A stretch of DNA of 55,066 bases from Kushneria aurantia DSM 21353 (GTDB taxonomy: Bacteria; Pseudomonadota; Gammaproteobacteria; Pseudomonadales; Halomonadaceae): contig NZ_KB907885.1 of assembly GCF_000382245.1 (NCBI RefSeq), positions 1-55,066 of the forward strand, read 5' to 3'. Made by a program: the position numbers and the translations under genes. The notes below the pieces were generated by a model, which was given only the letters and a program-made list of their open reading frames with translations, did not search any database and was not told the DNA's origin. Position 1 is the first letter of the stretch, and each line of letters begins with the position of its first letter. Positions 7,697-15,651 of this stretch are shown here, piece after piece.

Positions 7697-8890
7697 TCAG
7701 GGCGTGAAGATGGCGTCGTCGAGAAAGCGGTCCGGCAGCATCCCGAGCGGGCCATGCGCCCCCTCGGTGTGCCAGGGCGCGCCGTGCCCACCTTCGCAGC
7801 GCCAGTCGGCAATGGGAGCATCAAGGCCCATTGAGTGTGCCGCGCGGCGATAAAGGTCGGGTCGTAGCGTATCCTCGATCTCCGCTTTCACTCTGTCCGG
7901 GTCCATTGCCAGATGGCCCCAGCGGCGCATCTGGGCGGCGTACCAGGCGGTCTGCGAACGCCACGGAAAGTTGGCCACGCCGTCAAAGAAGATGATGTCG
8001 CCACGCTGGCGATCAAGACTCGCCTCGATATCTTCCGGCGCGACGTTCAGGTAGCCCCCGTCGCTCAACCAGCGCGCTGTCTGCTGGCGATGGTTATTGT
8101 CCTCATCGAGCCAGCGGCAGGCGGCCAGCAGCGCGCGCAGCAGGGCGTGATAAGCCTCGCGGTGGGCCTCCTGCCAGTCGCGGCACACGCCGAATACCTT
8201 CTCCTGCGCCCCCTCCCAGATCGCCGCACCCTGTGCCACGATCTCGCCGATACCGCGCCGTGCGGCGATATCGTTCCAGGGGGCGCCTACGCAGTAGCCG
8301 TCGATACGCCCCTCGGCGAGCTGTTCGACCATCGCCGGTGGCGGTACCACGCGCAGCGACAGGTCGCGATCGGGGTCGAGACCGGCGCTCGCCAGCCAGT
8401 AGCGCAGCTGGTAGCGGTGCGATGAGAAAGGATAGACATTGGCCAGCCGCAGCGGCGGCAGGCCATCGGCACGTCGCGCCGCGATCAGCCGGGCAAGTGC
8501 TCTGGCGGCATCCAGGGCCTGTTCGCGAGCGCCGGCCCCGGCATCGCAACGGCGATAGTCGGCCATGGCGTCGGCCACCTCGCGGGAGAGCGTAATGGCG
8601 TTGCCGTTGCGACTCAGGGTCAGTGCCGAGAGCATGGGTGTGGTGCGGCCATCAAGCCCCAGCGAGCTCGCCAGCGGCATCAGCGGCAACAGCTGGGCGC
8701 CCTGAATGGCGCCGACCTGAAGTTTGTCGCGCAGACTGGCCCAGGAGCCCTCTACCTTCAGCCGGACGGCAAGCCCCTCGCGTTCGAAAAAGCCACCGTG
8801 CAGTGCCGCCACCAGCGGTGCGGCGTCGATCAGCGGCAGTATGCCCAGCGTCAGCGGCGCGAAGTTACCACCTGTCTTGTCAGCGCTCAT
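7697..8890 (-). CDS. nasS: Nitrate/nitrite sensor NasS (NrtA-like periplasmic-binding fold, cytoplasmic)
   Basis: A 397-residue protein of the NrtA/CmpA ligand-binding family: ILPLIDAAPLVAALHGGFFEREGL, VGAIQGAQLLPLMPLAS, and DGYCVGAPWNDIAA. It has no signal peptide, which marks the regulatory NasS type rather than an ABC-transporter binding protein. In the established NasS-NasT scheme, NasS holds the RNA-binding regulator NasT inactive until nitrate or nitrite binds. Its start overlaps the nasT stop by four bases, so the two are translationally coupled at fixed ratio. The nitrate transporter gene is divergent upstream of nasT. Confidence 0.9.
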   Translation of the reverse strand: MSADKTGGNFAPLTLGILPLIDAAPLVAALHGGFFEREGLAVRLKVEGSWASLRDKLQVGAIQGAQLLPLMPLASSLGLDGRTTPMLSALTLSRNGNAITLSREVADAMADYRRCDAGAGAREQALDAARALARLIAARRADGLPPLRLANVYPFSSHRYQLRYWLASAGLDPDRDLSLRVVPPPAMVEQLAEGRIDGYCVGAPWNDIAARRGIGEIVAQGAAIWEGAQEKVFGVCRDWQEAHREAYHALLRALLAACRWLDEDNNHRQQTARWLSDGGYLNVAPEDIEASLDRQRGDIIFFDGVANFPWRSQTAWYAAQMRRWGHLAMDPDRVKAEIEDTLRPDLYRRAAHSMGLDAPIADWRCEGGHGAPWHTEGAHGPLGMLPDRFLDDAIFTP

Positions 8891-9471
8891 GATTTTGTCT
8901 CCCGATCCAGCACCGTCAATACCTCGCCGGCCAGTTCGTGCATGCTCAGGCGGCGGTCCATGGCCAGCTTGCGCAGATACTGATAGGCCTCCTGCTCGTT
9001 CATGCCGCGTCGCTCCATGATCAGGGTCTTGGCGCGGTCGACGCGACGCCGCTGGTTGATGCTCTCGCGGGTGCGGGTGAGCTCATGGCGCAGGGCGCTG
9101 TGCTGCTCGAAACTGGCGATCGCCACGTTGATCATCGAGCGCACCAGCGCCGGCTGTAGCGAGGCGACCGCGTAGGTGGAAACGCCTGCCTCGGCGGCGC
9201 TGCGCGTCAGTTCCGGGGCATCCTGGTCGGCGAGCATGATCATCGGGCGCGGATAGCGCCGCCCTACATGGCCCAGGTACTCCAGCGTATCGCGACCCGG
9301 CAGCTCGGCATCGATGATGACGGCGTCGGGCTGCAGACGGTCGAGTTGATCGTGCAGATCGTCATCGCGGTGCACCGTCATGATCACCTCGAAGCCGGCC
9401 TCGATGAGCGCCTGTTCCAGGTGATGCGAGCGCGCCGGGCGATCATCGACGATCAATACGCGAACGCTCAT
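8887..9471 (-). CDS. nasT: Response regulator/antiterminator NasT with ANTAR domain
   Basis: A 194-residue two-domain protein. The N-terminal receiver-like part (VRVLIVDDRPARSHHLEQAL, DAVIIDAELPG) is followed after about residue 125 by an ANTAR domain (RRRVDRAKTLIMERRGMNEQEAYQYLRKLAMD). ANTAR proteins bind paired hairpins in mRNA leaders and prevent termination. I chose the ATG at 9471 because MSVRVLIVDDRPA then begins the receiver as in the family, with GGCGCC upstream; a longer frame exists but carries unrelated residues. The expected target is the structured leader of the divergent transporter gene. Confidence 0.92.
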   Translation of the reverse strand: MSVRVLIVDDRPARSHHLEQALIEAGFEVIMTVHRDDDLHDQLDRLQPDAVIIDAELPGRDTLEYLGHVGRRYPRPMIMLADQDAPELTRSAAEAGVSTYAVASLQPALVRSMINVAIASFEQHSALRHELTRTRESINQRRRVDRAKTLIMERRGMNEQEAYQYLRKLAMDRRLSMHELAGEVLTVLDRETKS

Positions 9472-9694
9472 GGGCGCCTCTCCGATGCTCCCGTCATAGA
9501 GGGTACTCCTGCCTTGGTGCTCGATCGAAGAGAGCCATTCTGCCGCTCTCGAAGGGCGCTGACCAGCCGTCTGTGCCAGCGCGCCAGCACTGTGCGACAG
9601 CCGTGTGAGTTGCACCGCTTGTGCGCGCCATGTGCCGCTTGCAGCCTCGCCTCTGATAGCTCAAATCGCGATGGCGCAATGATTTACGCCAAAA

Positions 9695-9710
9695 TGGCAC
9701 GGCCCTTGCT
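9695..9710 (+). promoter_or_regulatory. Sigma-54 promoter of the nitrate transporter gene
   Basis: TGGCACGGCCCTTGCT matches the -24/-12 consensus TGGCAC-N5-TTGCW, with GG and GC separated by exactly ten bases. It lies about 150 bases before the transporter start and implies nitrogen (NtrC-type) control. A convincing NtrC site was not found upstream. Confidence 0.85.
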
Positions 9711-9730
9711 TGACGAAAAGCGACAATTGA

Positions 9731-9827
9731 GCAGAAGGCCGCAGCGCCTCTGCATCGACGTGGACCAGGCCCTGTGGGTACGAGTGCGTCGCCAGGCGAT
9801 TCCGGTGCGCGTTCAGCGATACCGGAA
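9731..9827 (+). promoter_or_regulatory. Structured mRNA leader, candidate NasT (ANTAR) target
   Basis: Between the sigma-54 promoter and the start codon lie two hairpins. At 9731-9753, GCAGA-A-GGC pairs with GCCTCTGC, leaving a six-base loop CGCAGC. At 9800-9827, TTCCGGT pairs with ACCGGAA. A six-base loop is the form ANTAR proteins bind, but the usual A at loop position 1 and G at position 4 are not seen. Function is inferred mainly from the adjacent nasT. Confidence 0.4.
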
Positions 9828-9857
9828 GATTCGATAATGCTATGCCAGGGCGACGTC

Positions 9858-11204
9858 ATGGAAATCAAAAACAAGGCTTCACGTATACGGCTTTTCAGCC
9901 TCAAAACGCCGCAGATGCGTGCGTTTCACCTCTCGTGGTTTGCTTTTCACGTCTGTTTTTTCGGCTGGTTCGGTATCGCCCCCATGATGGCGGTGGTGCG
10001 TGACGATCTGAACCTGACCAAAACCCAGATCGGTAACACCATCATCGCCTCGGTGGCGGTTACCGTGGTGGTGCGCCTGTTTATTGGTCTGCTTTGCGAC
10101 CGCATCGGGCCGCGACGCACCTATACCTGGCTTTTGTGCCTCGGCGCACTGCCGGTAATGCTGATCGGTCTCGCCGACAGCTTCGAAACCTTTTTGCTCG
10201 CGCGGCTGGCGATCGGTGCGATCGGTGCCTCCTTTGTGATCACCCAGTACCACACCTCGGTCATGTTTGCGCCCAACGTGGTGGGTACTGCCAACGCCAC
10301 TACCGCGGGCTGGGGCAACCTCGGTGGAGGGACCACCCAGATTCTGATGCCGCTGGTGCTCTCCGGGATTCTGATGCTGGGCGTCAGCGAAACCCTGGGC
10401 TGGCGGCTGGCCATGGTGGTGCCGGGGGTAGTGCTGTTTCTGACCGGGCTGGCCTATTGGCAATTCACTCAGGACGCCCCCAACGGCAACTTCGATGAGT
10501 TGCGTGAAAGCGGTGAGCTGGTGAAGGCCGAAAAGGAGTACGGCGCCGGTGCCAGCTTCGGCGCGGCGATCCGCGACGTACGAGTGTGGGCGCTGTTCGT
10601 GGTGTATGCCGCCTGCTTCGGCGTGGAGCTGACGATCAACAATATCGCCGCGCTCTACTATTTCGACAATTTCGAGCTGTCGCTTGAAGCGGCAGGCCTG
10701 ATCGCCGGTCTGTTCGGCCTGATGAATCTGTTTGCCCGCGCGCTGGGCGGTTTTTTCTCCGACTTTTTCGCCCGTGTCAGCGGTCTCAATGGTCGCGTGC
10801 GCTGGCTCTTTCTGGCCCTGCTGCTGGAGGGCATCGCATTGATGCTTTTTTCTCGAATGGCGGTACTGGGCGTGGCGATCGCGTCCATGGTGGTTTTCAG
10901 CCTGTTTGTACAGATGGCCGAGGGCGCCACCTATGGCGTGGTGCCCTTCATCAATAAAAAGGCGCTGGGCGCGGTGGCCGGTATTGTCGGTGCCGGCGGC
11001 AATGTGGGCGCAGTGGCGGCCGGTTTTCTGTTCCGCTCGGAGTCGCTCAGCTATCAGCAGGGGCTCCTTTTTCTGGGCGTTGCGGTCACTGCGATCTCCT
11101 TTCTGGCGCTGACCGTGCGTTTCTCGAAAGAGACGCTGGACGAGGAGAATGCTGTGCTGAACGAGTCGGAGGAGCAAATCGATTCAGCAGTGGCGCTGCG
11201 CTGA
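9858..11204 (+). CDS. nasA: Nitrate/nitrite transporter, NarK/NasA family (MFS)
   Basis: A 448-residue inner-membrane permease with about twelve hydrophobic segments. The MFS loop is RLFIGLLCDRIGPRRTY, and the nitrate-signature-like glycine-rich helices include TTAGWGNLGGGTTQILMP and KALGAVAGIVGAGGNVGAVAAG. It imports nitrate for assimilation, consistent with divergent nasS-nasT and a sigma-54 promoter. The start is the ATG at 9858, preceded by AGGG at 7-base spacing; MEIKNKASRIRLF then leads into the first membrane segment. An in-frame ATG at 9774 lies inside the leader hairpin region. Assimilatory reductase genes are not in the window. Confidence 0.92.
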   Translation: MEIKNKASRIRLFSLKTPQMRAFHLSWFAFHVCFFGWFGIAPMMAVVRDDLNLTKTQIGNTIIASVAVTVVVRLFIGLLCDRIGPRRTYTWLLCLGALPVMLIGLADSFETFLLARLAIGAIGASFVITQYHTSVMFAPNVVGTANATTAGWGNLGGGTTQILMPLVLSGILMLGVSETLGWRLAMVVPGVVLFLTGLAYWQFTQDAPNGNFDELRESGELVKAEKEYGAGASFGAAIRDVRVWALFVVYAACFGVELTINNIAALYYFDNFELSLEAAGLIAGLFGLMNLFARALGGFFSDFFARVSGLNGRVRWLFLALLLEGIALMLFSRMAVLGVAIASMVVFSLFVQMAEGATYGVVPFINKKALGAVAGIVGAGGNVGAVAAGFLFRSESLSYQQGLLFLGVAVTAISFLALTVRFSKETLDEENAVLNESEEQIDSAVALR

Positions 11205-11232
11205 TGTGACAGGCAAGCCGACGAGCTGACCG

Positions 11233-11265
11233 AGCGCCGCACTCATTGCCGAGTGCGGCGCTTTT
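11233..11265 (+). terminator. Rho-independent terminator of the nitrate transporter gene
   Basis: AGCGCCGCACTC pairs with GAGTGCGGCGCT around a six-base loop, followed by TTTT; 28 bases after the stop. Confidence 0.85.
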
Positions 11266-11322
11266 GCGTGGTGGCGATGGCGACTATAGTCAAGGCGGAT
11301 GCCGACTACCCGGAGCGTCGCC

Positions 11323-11982
11323 ATGACCCGCCGATTCACCGCCAGCGATCGCGTCGTCGATCAATTCGATACCCTGCTCAGAACCCTGGTGCCCGGCGCC
11401 AGCCGTGCCAGTCGCGCCTGTCCGGGAAGCGCTCGGGAAGATACGCCGATGAGCAGCGATGAGCGTCATCGCAGCGTCGAGGTGCTGCGCTATTACCACC
11501 GTGCCCGCATAGTCGGGCAGGGTATTTATCAGGGCCAGCGGCTTGCCAGCGCACCGGTCAGCCACTACCAGCCGATAGATGCACTGTCGGTGCGGGGGGT
11601 GGATCAACTGGCATGGTGTGAATTGCGCCTGGCAAGCCTTGATAGCGGGCCACCGCGGCTGGCACCGCTCTACTATCTGGGCGGGCTGGGGGTCGGCTTT
11701 GCCAGTGGCCGCCGCGGCGTTGCCAGCGGTCTGGGGCTGGTTCATCACAGCGAGCAGCAACTGGCCGACCTGCTGGCGCGTCAGATCGGCGAGGTGGCGT
11801 CGGCCGACCGCTCCAGCGCCGAGCTGTCGCGCCGGATGCTGGAGGACGACACGCGTCATGCACGCTGTGCGCTGGAGGGCGGTGGCAGGCAGTGGCCGCA
11901 GCCGCTGGGCTGGGCGCTATCGCTGGCTGGCCGCCTGCATCAGCGCATCAGGCTGCGACAGGGCGGCTCGCCGGTGGGGTGA
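11323..11982 (+). CDS. Coq7-like protein with most di-iron ligands missing
   Basis: A 219-residue protein aligning end to end with the ubiquinone hydroxylase Coq7 (demethoxyubiquinone monooxygenase). Shared landmarks are DQFDTLLRTL near the start, GQGIYQGQRL (residues 65-74), DQLAWCELRL (94-103), LAPLYYLGGLGVGFASG (113-129) and DDTRHARCALEGGG (175-188). By alignment with the Pseudomonas type, ligands in NHxGE, EExxH and the final DExxH become Arg62, Gly92, Gln95 and Asp176; only Glu144 and His179 remain. It therefore probably does not hold a normal di-iron centre. The start is ATG at 11323 with GGAG upstream. It ends one base before the convergent permease gene's stop. Possible roles: lipid-binding or scaffold paralogue, or decaying gene. 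Confidence 0.75.
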   Translation: MTRRFTASDRVVDQFDTLLRTLVPGASRASRACPGSAREDTPMSSDERHRSVEVLRYYHRARIVGQGIYQGQRLASAPVSHYQPIDALSVRGVDQLAWCELRLASLDSGPPRLAPLYYLGGLGVGFASGRRGVASGLGLVHHSEQQLADLLARQIGEVASADRSSAELSRRMLEDDTRHARCALEGGGRQWPQPLGWALSLAGRLHQRIRLRQGGSPVG

Positions 11983-11983
11983 T

Positions 11984-13105
11984 TCACTCCTTGCCGCTGC
12001 GGGTAGTACCGGCCTTGCGCTCGCGCTGCTTGTCGACCTCGATCATTTCGCCCAGGCCGACATCGTCGCGCTCCTGGCAGAACAGGTCCCAGGCGGCGAC
12101 GAACAGCGCGGCGATCAACGGGCCGATCACGAAGCCGTTAATACCAAAAAGCGCCAGACCGCCCAGCGTCGAGATCAGCACCACATAGTCGGGTAATTTG
12201 GTGTCCTTGCCGACCAGAATCGGGCGCAGAAAGTTGTCGGTCAGGCCGATGATCACGATGCCGACAAAGAACAGCACGCCGCTCTCGAAATAATTGCCGG
12301 TCACCATGTAGTAGATCGCCACCGGCGCCCAGATCAGCGCCGAGCCGATGGCCGGCAGCAGCGACAGGAAAGCCATGATCACGCCCCACAGGAGCGATGC
12401 TTCGATGCCGAGCGCCCAGAAGGTGAGGCCGCCGATGGTGCCCTGGGTGGCGGCGACGATGATATTGCCCTTCACCGTGGCACGAATGACGGCGATGAAC
12501 TTGTTGAGCAGCTGATACTTGTAGTGCGGGCCCAGCGGTATCGCCTGGCGAATACGCCGCCCCAGCACCACCCCGTCGCGGAACAGAAAGAACAGCAGAT
12601 AGAGCATGATGCCCAGACTGATGAAAAACTGCAGGGTGTTCTGGCCGATGCTCAGGGCCCGCGAGGCGATCAGCTGACTGCCCTGCATGGCGCCTTCGGA
12701 GAGTCGCTCGCGCAGCGCGGAAAGATCCCCCAGGCCGGCGTTTTGCAGCCACTGATCGGCGAAGGGCGGCAGGGCCTGACGTATCTGCTCAACGTAGCCG
12801 CCGATATTCAGTTGGCCGCTGCTGATACGTTGGTAGGCAACGCTGCCCTCCTGTACCAGCGAGCCGGCGATCAGCGTGACCGGAATGATGACGATGAAGA
12901 TACAGATCAGGGTGTTGCACAGCGCAGCGATATTGCGCCGGCCACCGAAAAGCTTCAGTAACCGCCGCTGCAGCGGCATGAACAGCAGAGCCAGAATGAC
13001 GCCCCAGAAAATGGCGCTGAAAAAGGGCAGCAGCAGCCATACGAAGGCGCACGACACTGCCACAAGCAGCAGCAGAAAGGCCCATTTGTCGATTTGACGT
13101 TCCAT
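11984..13105 (-). CDS. AI-2E family transporter (PerM/YdiK-like permease)
   Basis: A 373-residue inner-membrane protein with the family pattern: two N-terminal membrane segments (FLLLLVAVSCAFVWLLL, FSAIFWGVILALLFMPLQRRLL), a mid-protein soluble stretch, and a C-terminal bundle with WGVIMAFLSLLPAIGSALIW and DNFLRPILVGKDTKLPDYVVLISTLGGLALFG. The substrate is not predictable; members include exporters and Na+/H+ antiporter-like proteins. The start is ATG 13105 with a GGGAGAG ribosome site, which excludes an Arg-rich upstream extension. Confidence 0.9.
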   Translation of the reverse strand: MERQIDKWAFLLLLVAVSCAFVWLLLPFFSAIFWGVILALLFMPLQRRLLKLFGGRRNIAALCNTLICIFIVIIPVTLIAGSLVQEGSVAYQRISSGQLNIGGYVEQIRQALPPFADQWLQNAGLGDLSALRERLSEGAMQGSQLIASRALSIGQNTLQFFISLGIMLYLLFFLFRDGVVLGRRIRQAIPLGPHYKYQLLNKFIAVIRATVKGNIIVAATQGTIGGLTFWALGIEASLLWGVIMAFLSLLPAIGSALIWAPVAIYYMVTGNYFESGVLFFVGIVIIGLTDNFLRPILVGKDTKLPDYVVLISTLGGLALFGINGFVIGPLIAALFVAAWDLFCQERDDVGLGEMIEVDKQRERKAGTTRSGKE

Positions 13106-13221
13106 GATCTCTCCCGGTTGACGGCAGTCCGTCCCGTCACTATTTAAACCCCGGTTGACCGGGCGCTGAGTCGGTCTGCGATCCGCCGACCCGGCATGAA
13201 CGAACGGCGACAGGCGTCGCT

Positions 13222-13653
13222 TCAGGCGTCGTCGCCGGCCTCCACGATCTCCCACGAGTGGGTAATCTCGACGCCGCCGGCGGCCAGCATGATGGAGGCG
13301 CTGCAGTACTTTTCGGCAGACAGCTCCACGGCGCGCTTGACCTGCGCCTCCTTGAGGGCCACGCCGGTTACCACGAAGTGCAGGTGAATACGGGTGAAAA
13401 CCGCCGGGGTGGCGTCGGCGCGATCCGCCTCCAGCCGGGCCACGCAGTCGGTGACTCTGGCGCGACTCTTGTCGAGGATATTGAGCACATCATAGGCACT
13501 GCAGCCCCCCATGCCCATCAGCAGCATCTCCATCGGCCGCGGGCCGGTGTTGCGGCCGCCGTTGTCCGGGTTGCCGTCAATGATGGTGGCGTGGCCGCTG
13601 CCGGATTCAGCGACGAATTGACGGCCGTCGGTCCATTTGATGGTAGCCTGCAT
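13222..13653 (-). CDS. OsmC/Ohr family protein (YhfA-like)
   Basis: A 143-residue thiol-peroxidase-fold protein. GMGGCSAYDVLNILDKSR carries the first conserved Cys and SAEKYCSASIML the second. The family reduces organic hydroperoxides, or has an osmotic-stress role; sequence alone does not separate them. The start is ATG 13653, giving MQATIKWTDGRQFVAES; an in-frame ATG six codons upstream is less well placed. It lies upstream of, and codirectional with, the permease gene. Confidence 0.88.
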   Translation of the reverse strand: MQATIKWTDGRQFVAESGSGHATIIDGNPDNGGRNTGPRPMEMLLMGMGGCSAYDVLNILDKSRARVTDCVARLEADRADATPAVFTRIHLHFVVTGVALKEAQVKRAVELSAEKYCSASIMLAAGGVEITHSWEIVEAGDDA

Positions 13654-13731
13654 CGGAAATCTCTCCTGCAACCGGGGCCGCTCTGGCCCGTGTCAATGAT
13701 CAATATAGTGCAGCGCCGGGGCGGCAATTGG

Positions 13732-14424
13732 TCAGCGCTTGCCGTGGCCCGTCTCGGACCGTGCCGCCAGAGCCGCCTCGAGCGCTGCCAGCCGTTCGGG
13801 CGTGCCGATATCCGACCACTCGCCGCGGTGGTGATAGCCGCCCAGCCGCTTGTCGGTTATGGCCCTTGAAAGGCAGGGGCTGAGTCTCATCGGCATGTTA
13901 TCGGGCAGCGCGGCGACCAGTGCCGGGTCGATCAACGCCATGCCGGCATAGACCAGCTTCGGCGCGCCGTCGGCATGAAGACGTCCGGCGGCGTCGAGGT
14001 GAAAATCGCCGTCCGGATGGTGATCGGGTGGATCGACCATTACCAATCGCGCCAGATCGCCGTCGAGTTGCCGGCCGAGGCGAGCGGGGCAGAGGTCACA
14101 CCAGATGTCGGCGTTGACCAGCCAGAAGGGCGCGCTGCCCAGCAGCGCCAGAGCGTGGCGGATGCCGCCGGCGGTCTCCAGCCGCGACGCTTCGCGACTG
14201 AAGGTCAAGGGGACGCCATAGCGTCGCTCCCCCAGTGCTGCGACGATCTGCTCGCCCAGATAGCTGACGTTGATCGCTATTTCATCGACGCCGGCATGAG
14301 CAAGGCGTTCGATGTGATAGTCGATCAGTGCTCGGCCGCCGACCTCGAGCAGCGGTTTGGGACGCTGCGCGGTCAGTTCCCCCATGCGCGAACCGCGTCC
14401 GGCGGCAAGAATCATCGCTTTCAC
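13732..14424 (-). CDS. murU: N-acetylmuramate-1-phosphate uridylyltransferase
   Basis: A 230-residue nucleotidyltransferase that turns MurNAc-1-phosphate into UDP-MurNAc, the last step of the cell-wall recycling bypass that avoids MurA. The signature is AMILAAGRGSRMGELTAQRP followed by KPLLEVGGRALIDYHIERL; LVNADIWCDL carries the metal-binding Asp, and GEWSDIGTPERL ends the fold. The start is a GTG at 14422-14424 overlapping the amgK stop (GTGA), so translation is coupled. The pair, divergent from lptD, is the arrangement known in Pseudomonas. Confidence 0.93.
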   Translation of the reverse strand: MKAMILAAGRGSRMGELTAQRPKPLLEVGGRALIDYHIERLAHAGVDEIAINVSYLGEQIVAALGERRYGVPLTFSREASRLETAGGIRHALALLGSAPFWLVNADIWCDLCPARLGRQLDGDLARLVMVDPPDHHPDGDFHLDAAGRLHADGAPKLVYAGMALIDPALVAALPDNMPMRLSPCLSRAITDKRLGGYHHRGEWSDIGTPERLAALEAALAARSETGHGKR

Positions 14425-15473
14425 GGTGTCATGGGCTCCTGCCGAGCAAGAGACTCGTGCCACGCCAGCAGCCGGGCGTTGAGCGCCGGCATCAGCTCAC
14501 TGTCGAACCACTGCATGAAGTCCACGAAAGCCGGGTGGCCCGATAGCCCCTGGCGTACGTGTTCGGCAAAAAGCGGCAGCATGGCGAGATAGCGTGGCTT
14601 GTCATCGCGCAGGGCAAGGCGGCAGAACAGCCCCAGCACCTTGAGGCTACGCTGGGCGCCGGCAAGGTCGACCATGCGACGTAGCGCCTCGGACTCGAGC
14701 GGCTCACCCGGTTCGAGGCGGTCGATGGTACCGCGCTCGATCGCCAGTAGACGCCACTGCTCGATCCAGCGCTGCTGCTCGTCTTCCGACCAGGGGTGGT
14801 TGCGATCACGCAGCAGAGAGGCAAGGTCGTAGCCGAGCGGGCCACGCATGGCGCCCTGAAAATCGATCACCCACAGCTCGCCGTCATGAAGCATCAGATT
14901 CTGCGCGTGCAGGTCGCGGTGCACACAGACCTGCGGCTGAGCGGTCAGCGCCTCGATCAGGTGCTCGCGCACCTGCTGCCAGCTCGCGGGGCCTGCCATA
15001 CCAAGCCAGCGCCCCAGACACCACTGTGGAAACAGATCCAGCTCGCTTCCCAGCCAGTCCCTGTCCATCACCGGTAGCCGGTCGCTGCACTGCCCGGCAA
15101 TCTCCACCGACAGCGCCAGCGCCTGCGCCATCAGGGGCTCGCGGTCACTGCTGCTGCCCTGCATCAGCCGCTCCCTGAGCATGTCGTTACCCAGGTCCTG
15201 CAGCTCGATAAAGCCGGCGTCGAGGTCGCTGTGGTGAAGTTCAGGCACCCGCACACCATTGTCGCGCCAGCGTTGTGCGATCTCTACAAAGGAACGGCTA
15301 TTTTCCTGCTCGGGGGGCGCATCCATCAGAATACGGGAGTCGCCATTATCAAAACGCAGGCGAAAATAGCGGCGAAAACTGGCATCATCGGCCACCACCT
15401 CGAGTTCGGGCAGGGGGTGGTCGGGATGATGGGCCGCAGCCCAGTGGCGCAGGGCCTCCAGCCGTGCTGTCAT
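14421..15473 (-). CDS. amgK: Anomeric MurNAc/GlcNAc kinase
   Basis: A 350-residue aminoglycoside-phosphotransferase-fold kinase. VCVHRDLHAQNLMLHDGELWVIDFQ contains the catalytic HxDxxxxN and the metal-binding DF motifs, and AMRGPLGYDLASLLRDRNHPW follows as in AmgK. It phosphorylates MurNAc at C1 to feed MurU. The start is ATG 15473 with AGGAG seven bases before, discarding a low-quality upstream extension. Loss of this pair in relatives raises fosfomycin sensitivity, which is established for the Pseudomonas pathway. Confidence 0.93.
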   Translation of the reverse strand: MTARLEALRHWAAAHHPDHPLPELEVVADDASFRRYFRLRFDNGDSRILMDAPPEQENSRSFVEIAQRWRDNGVRVPELHHSDLDAGFIELQDLGNDMLRERLMQGSSSDREPLMAQALALSVEIAGQCSDRLPVMDRDWLGSELDLFPQWCLGRWLGMAGPASWQQVREHLIEALTAQPQVCVHRDLHAQNLMLHDGELWVIDFQGAMRGPLGYDLASLLRDRNHPWSEDEQQRWIEQWRLLAIERGTIDRLEPGEPLESEALRRMVDLAGAQRSLKVLGLFCRLALRDDKPRYLAMLPLFAEHVRQGLSGHPAFVDFMQWFDSELMPALNARLLAWHESLARQEPMTP

Positions 15474-15602
15474 GGCAACTCCTGGTTGACGGTCCGTTTC
15501 CGGCACCGCATGCTGAGCGCTTGCGGGCGGCGCAGGCAAGCGCCGTCGACGCGCTATCCCCGAATGCCGCGTACCATACCGACTTTTATCGATAAGCACA
15601 TC

Positions 15603-15640
15603 GCTTTTGCACTTCAGGGAAGCTTTTGCACTGTAGGGAA
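15603..15640 (+). repeat. Tandem 19-bp direct repeat upstream of lptD
   Basis: GCTTTTGCACTTCAGGGAA (15603-15621) is followed directly by GCTTTTGCACTGTAGGGAA (15622-15640), with two mismatches. The block ends 11 bases before the lptD start, so the second copy supplies an AGGGAA near the ribosome-binding region and the next AGGGAA (15644-15649) is the likely SD. Confidence 0.85.
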
Positions 15641-15651
15641 GTAAGGGAATC

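Noticed and set aside
9601-9650. NtrC binding site upstream of the sigma-54 promoter (TGCACCGCTTGTGCG)
   Set aside because: Arm spacing is shorter than the NtrC consensus and the right arm does not match; too weak to list.
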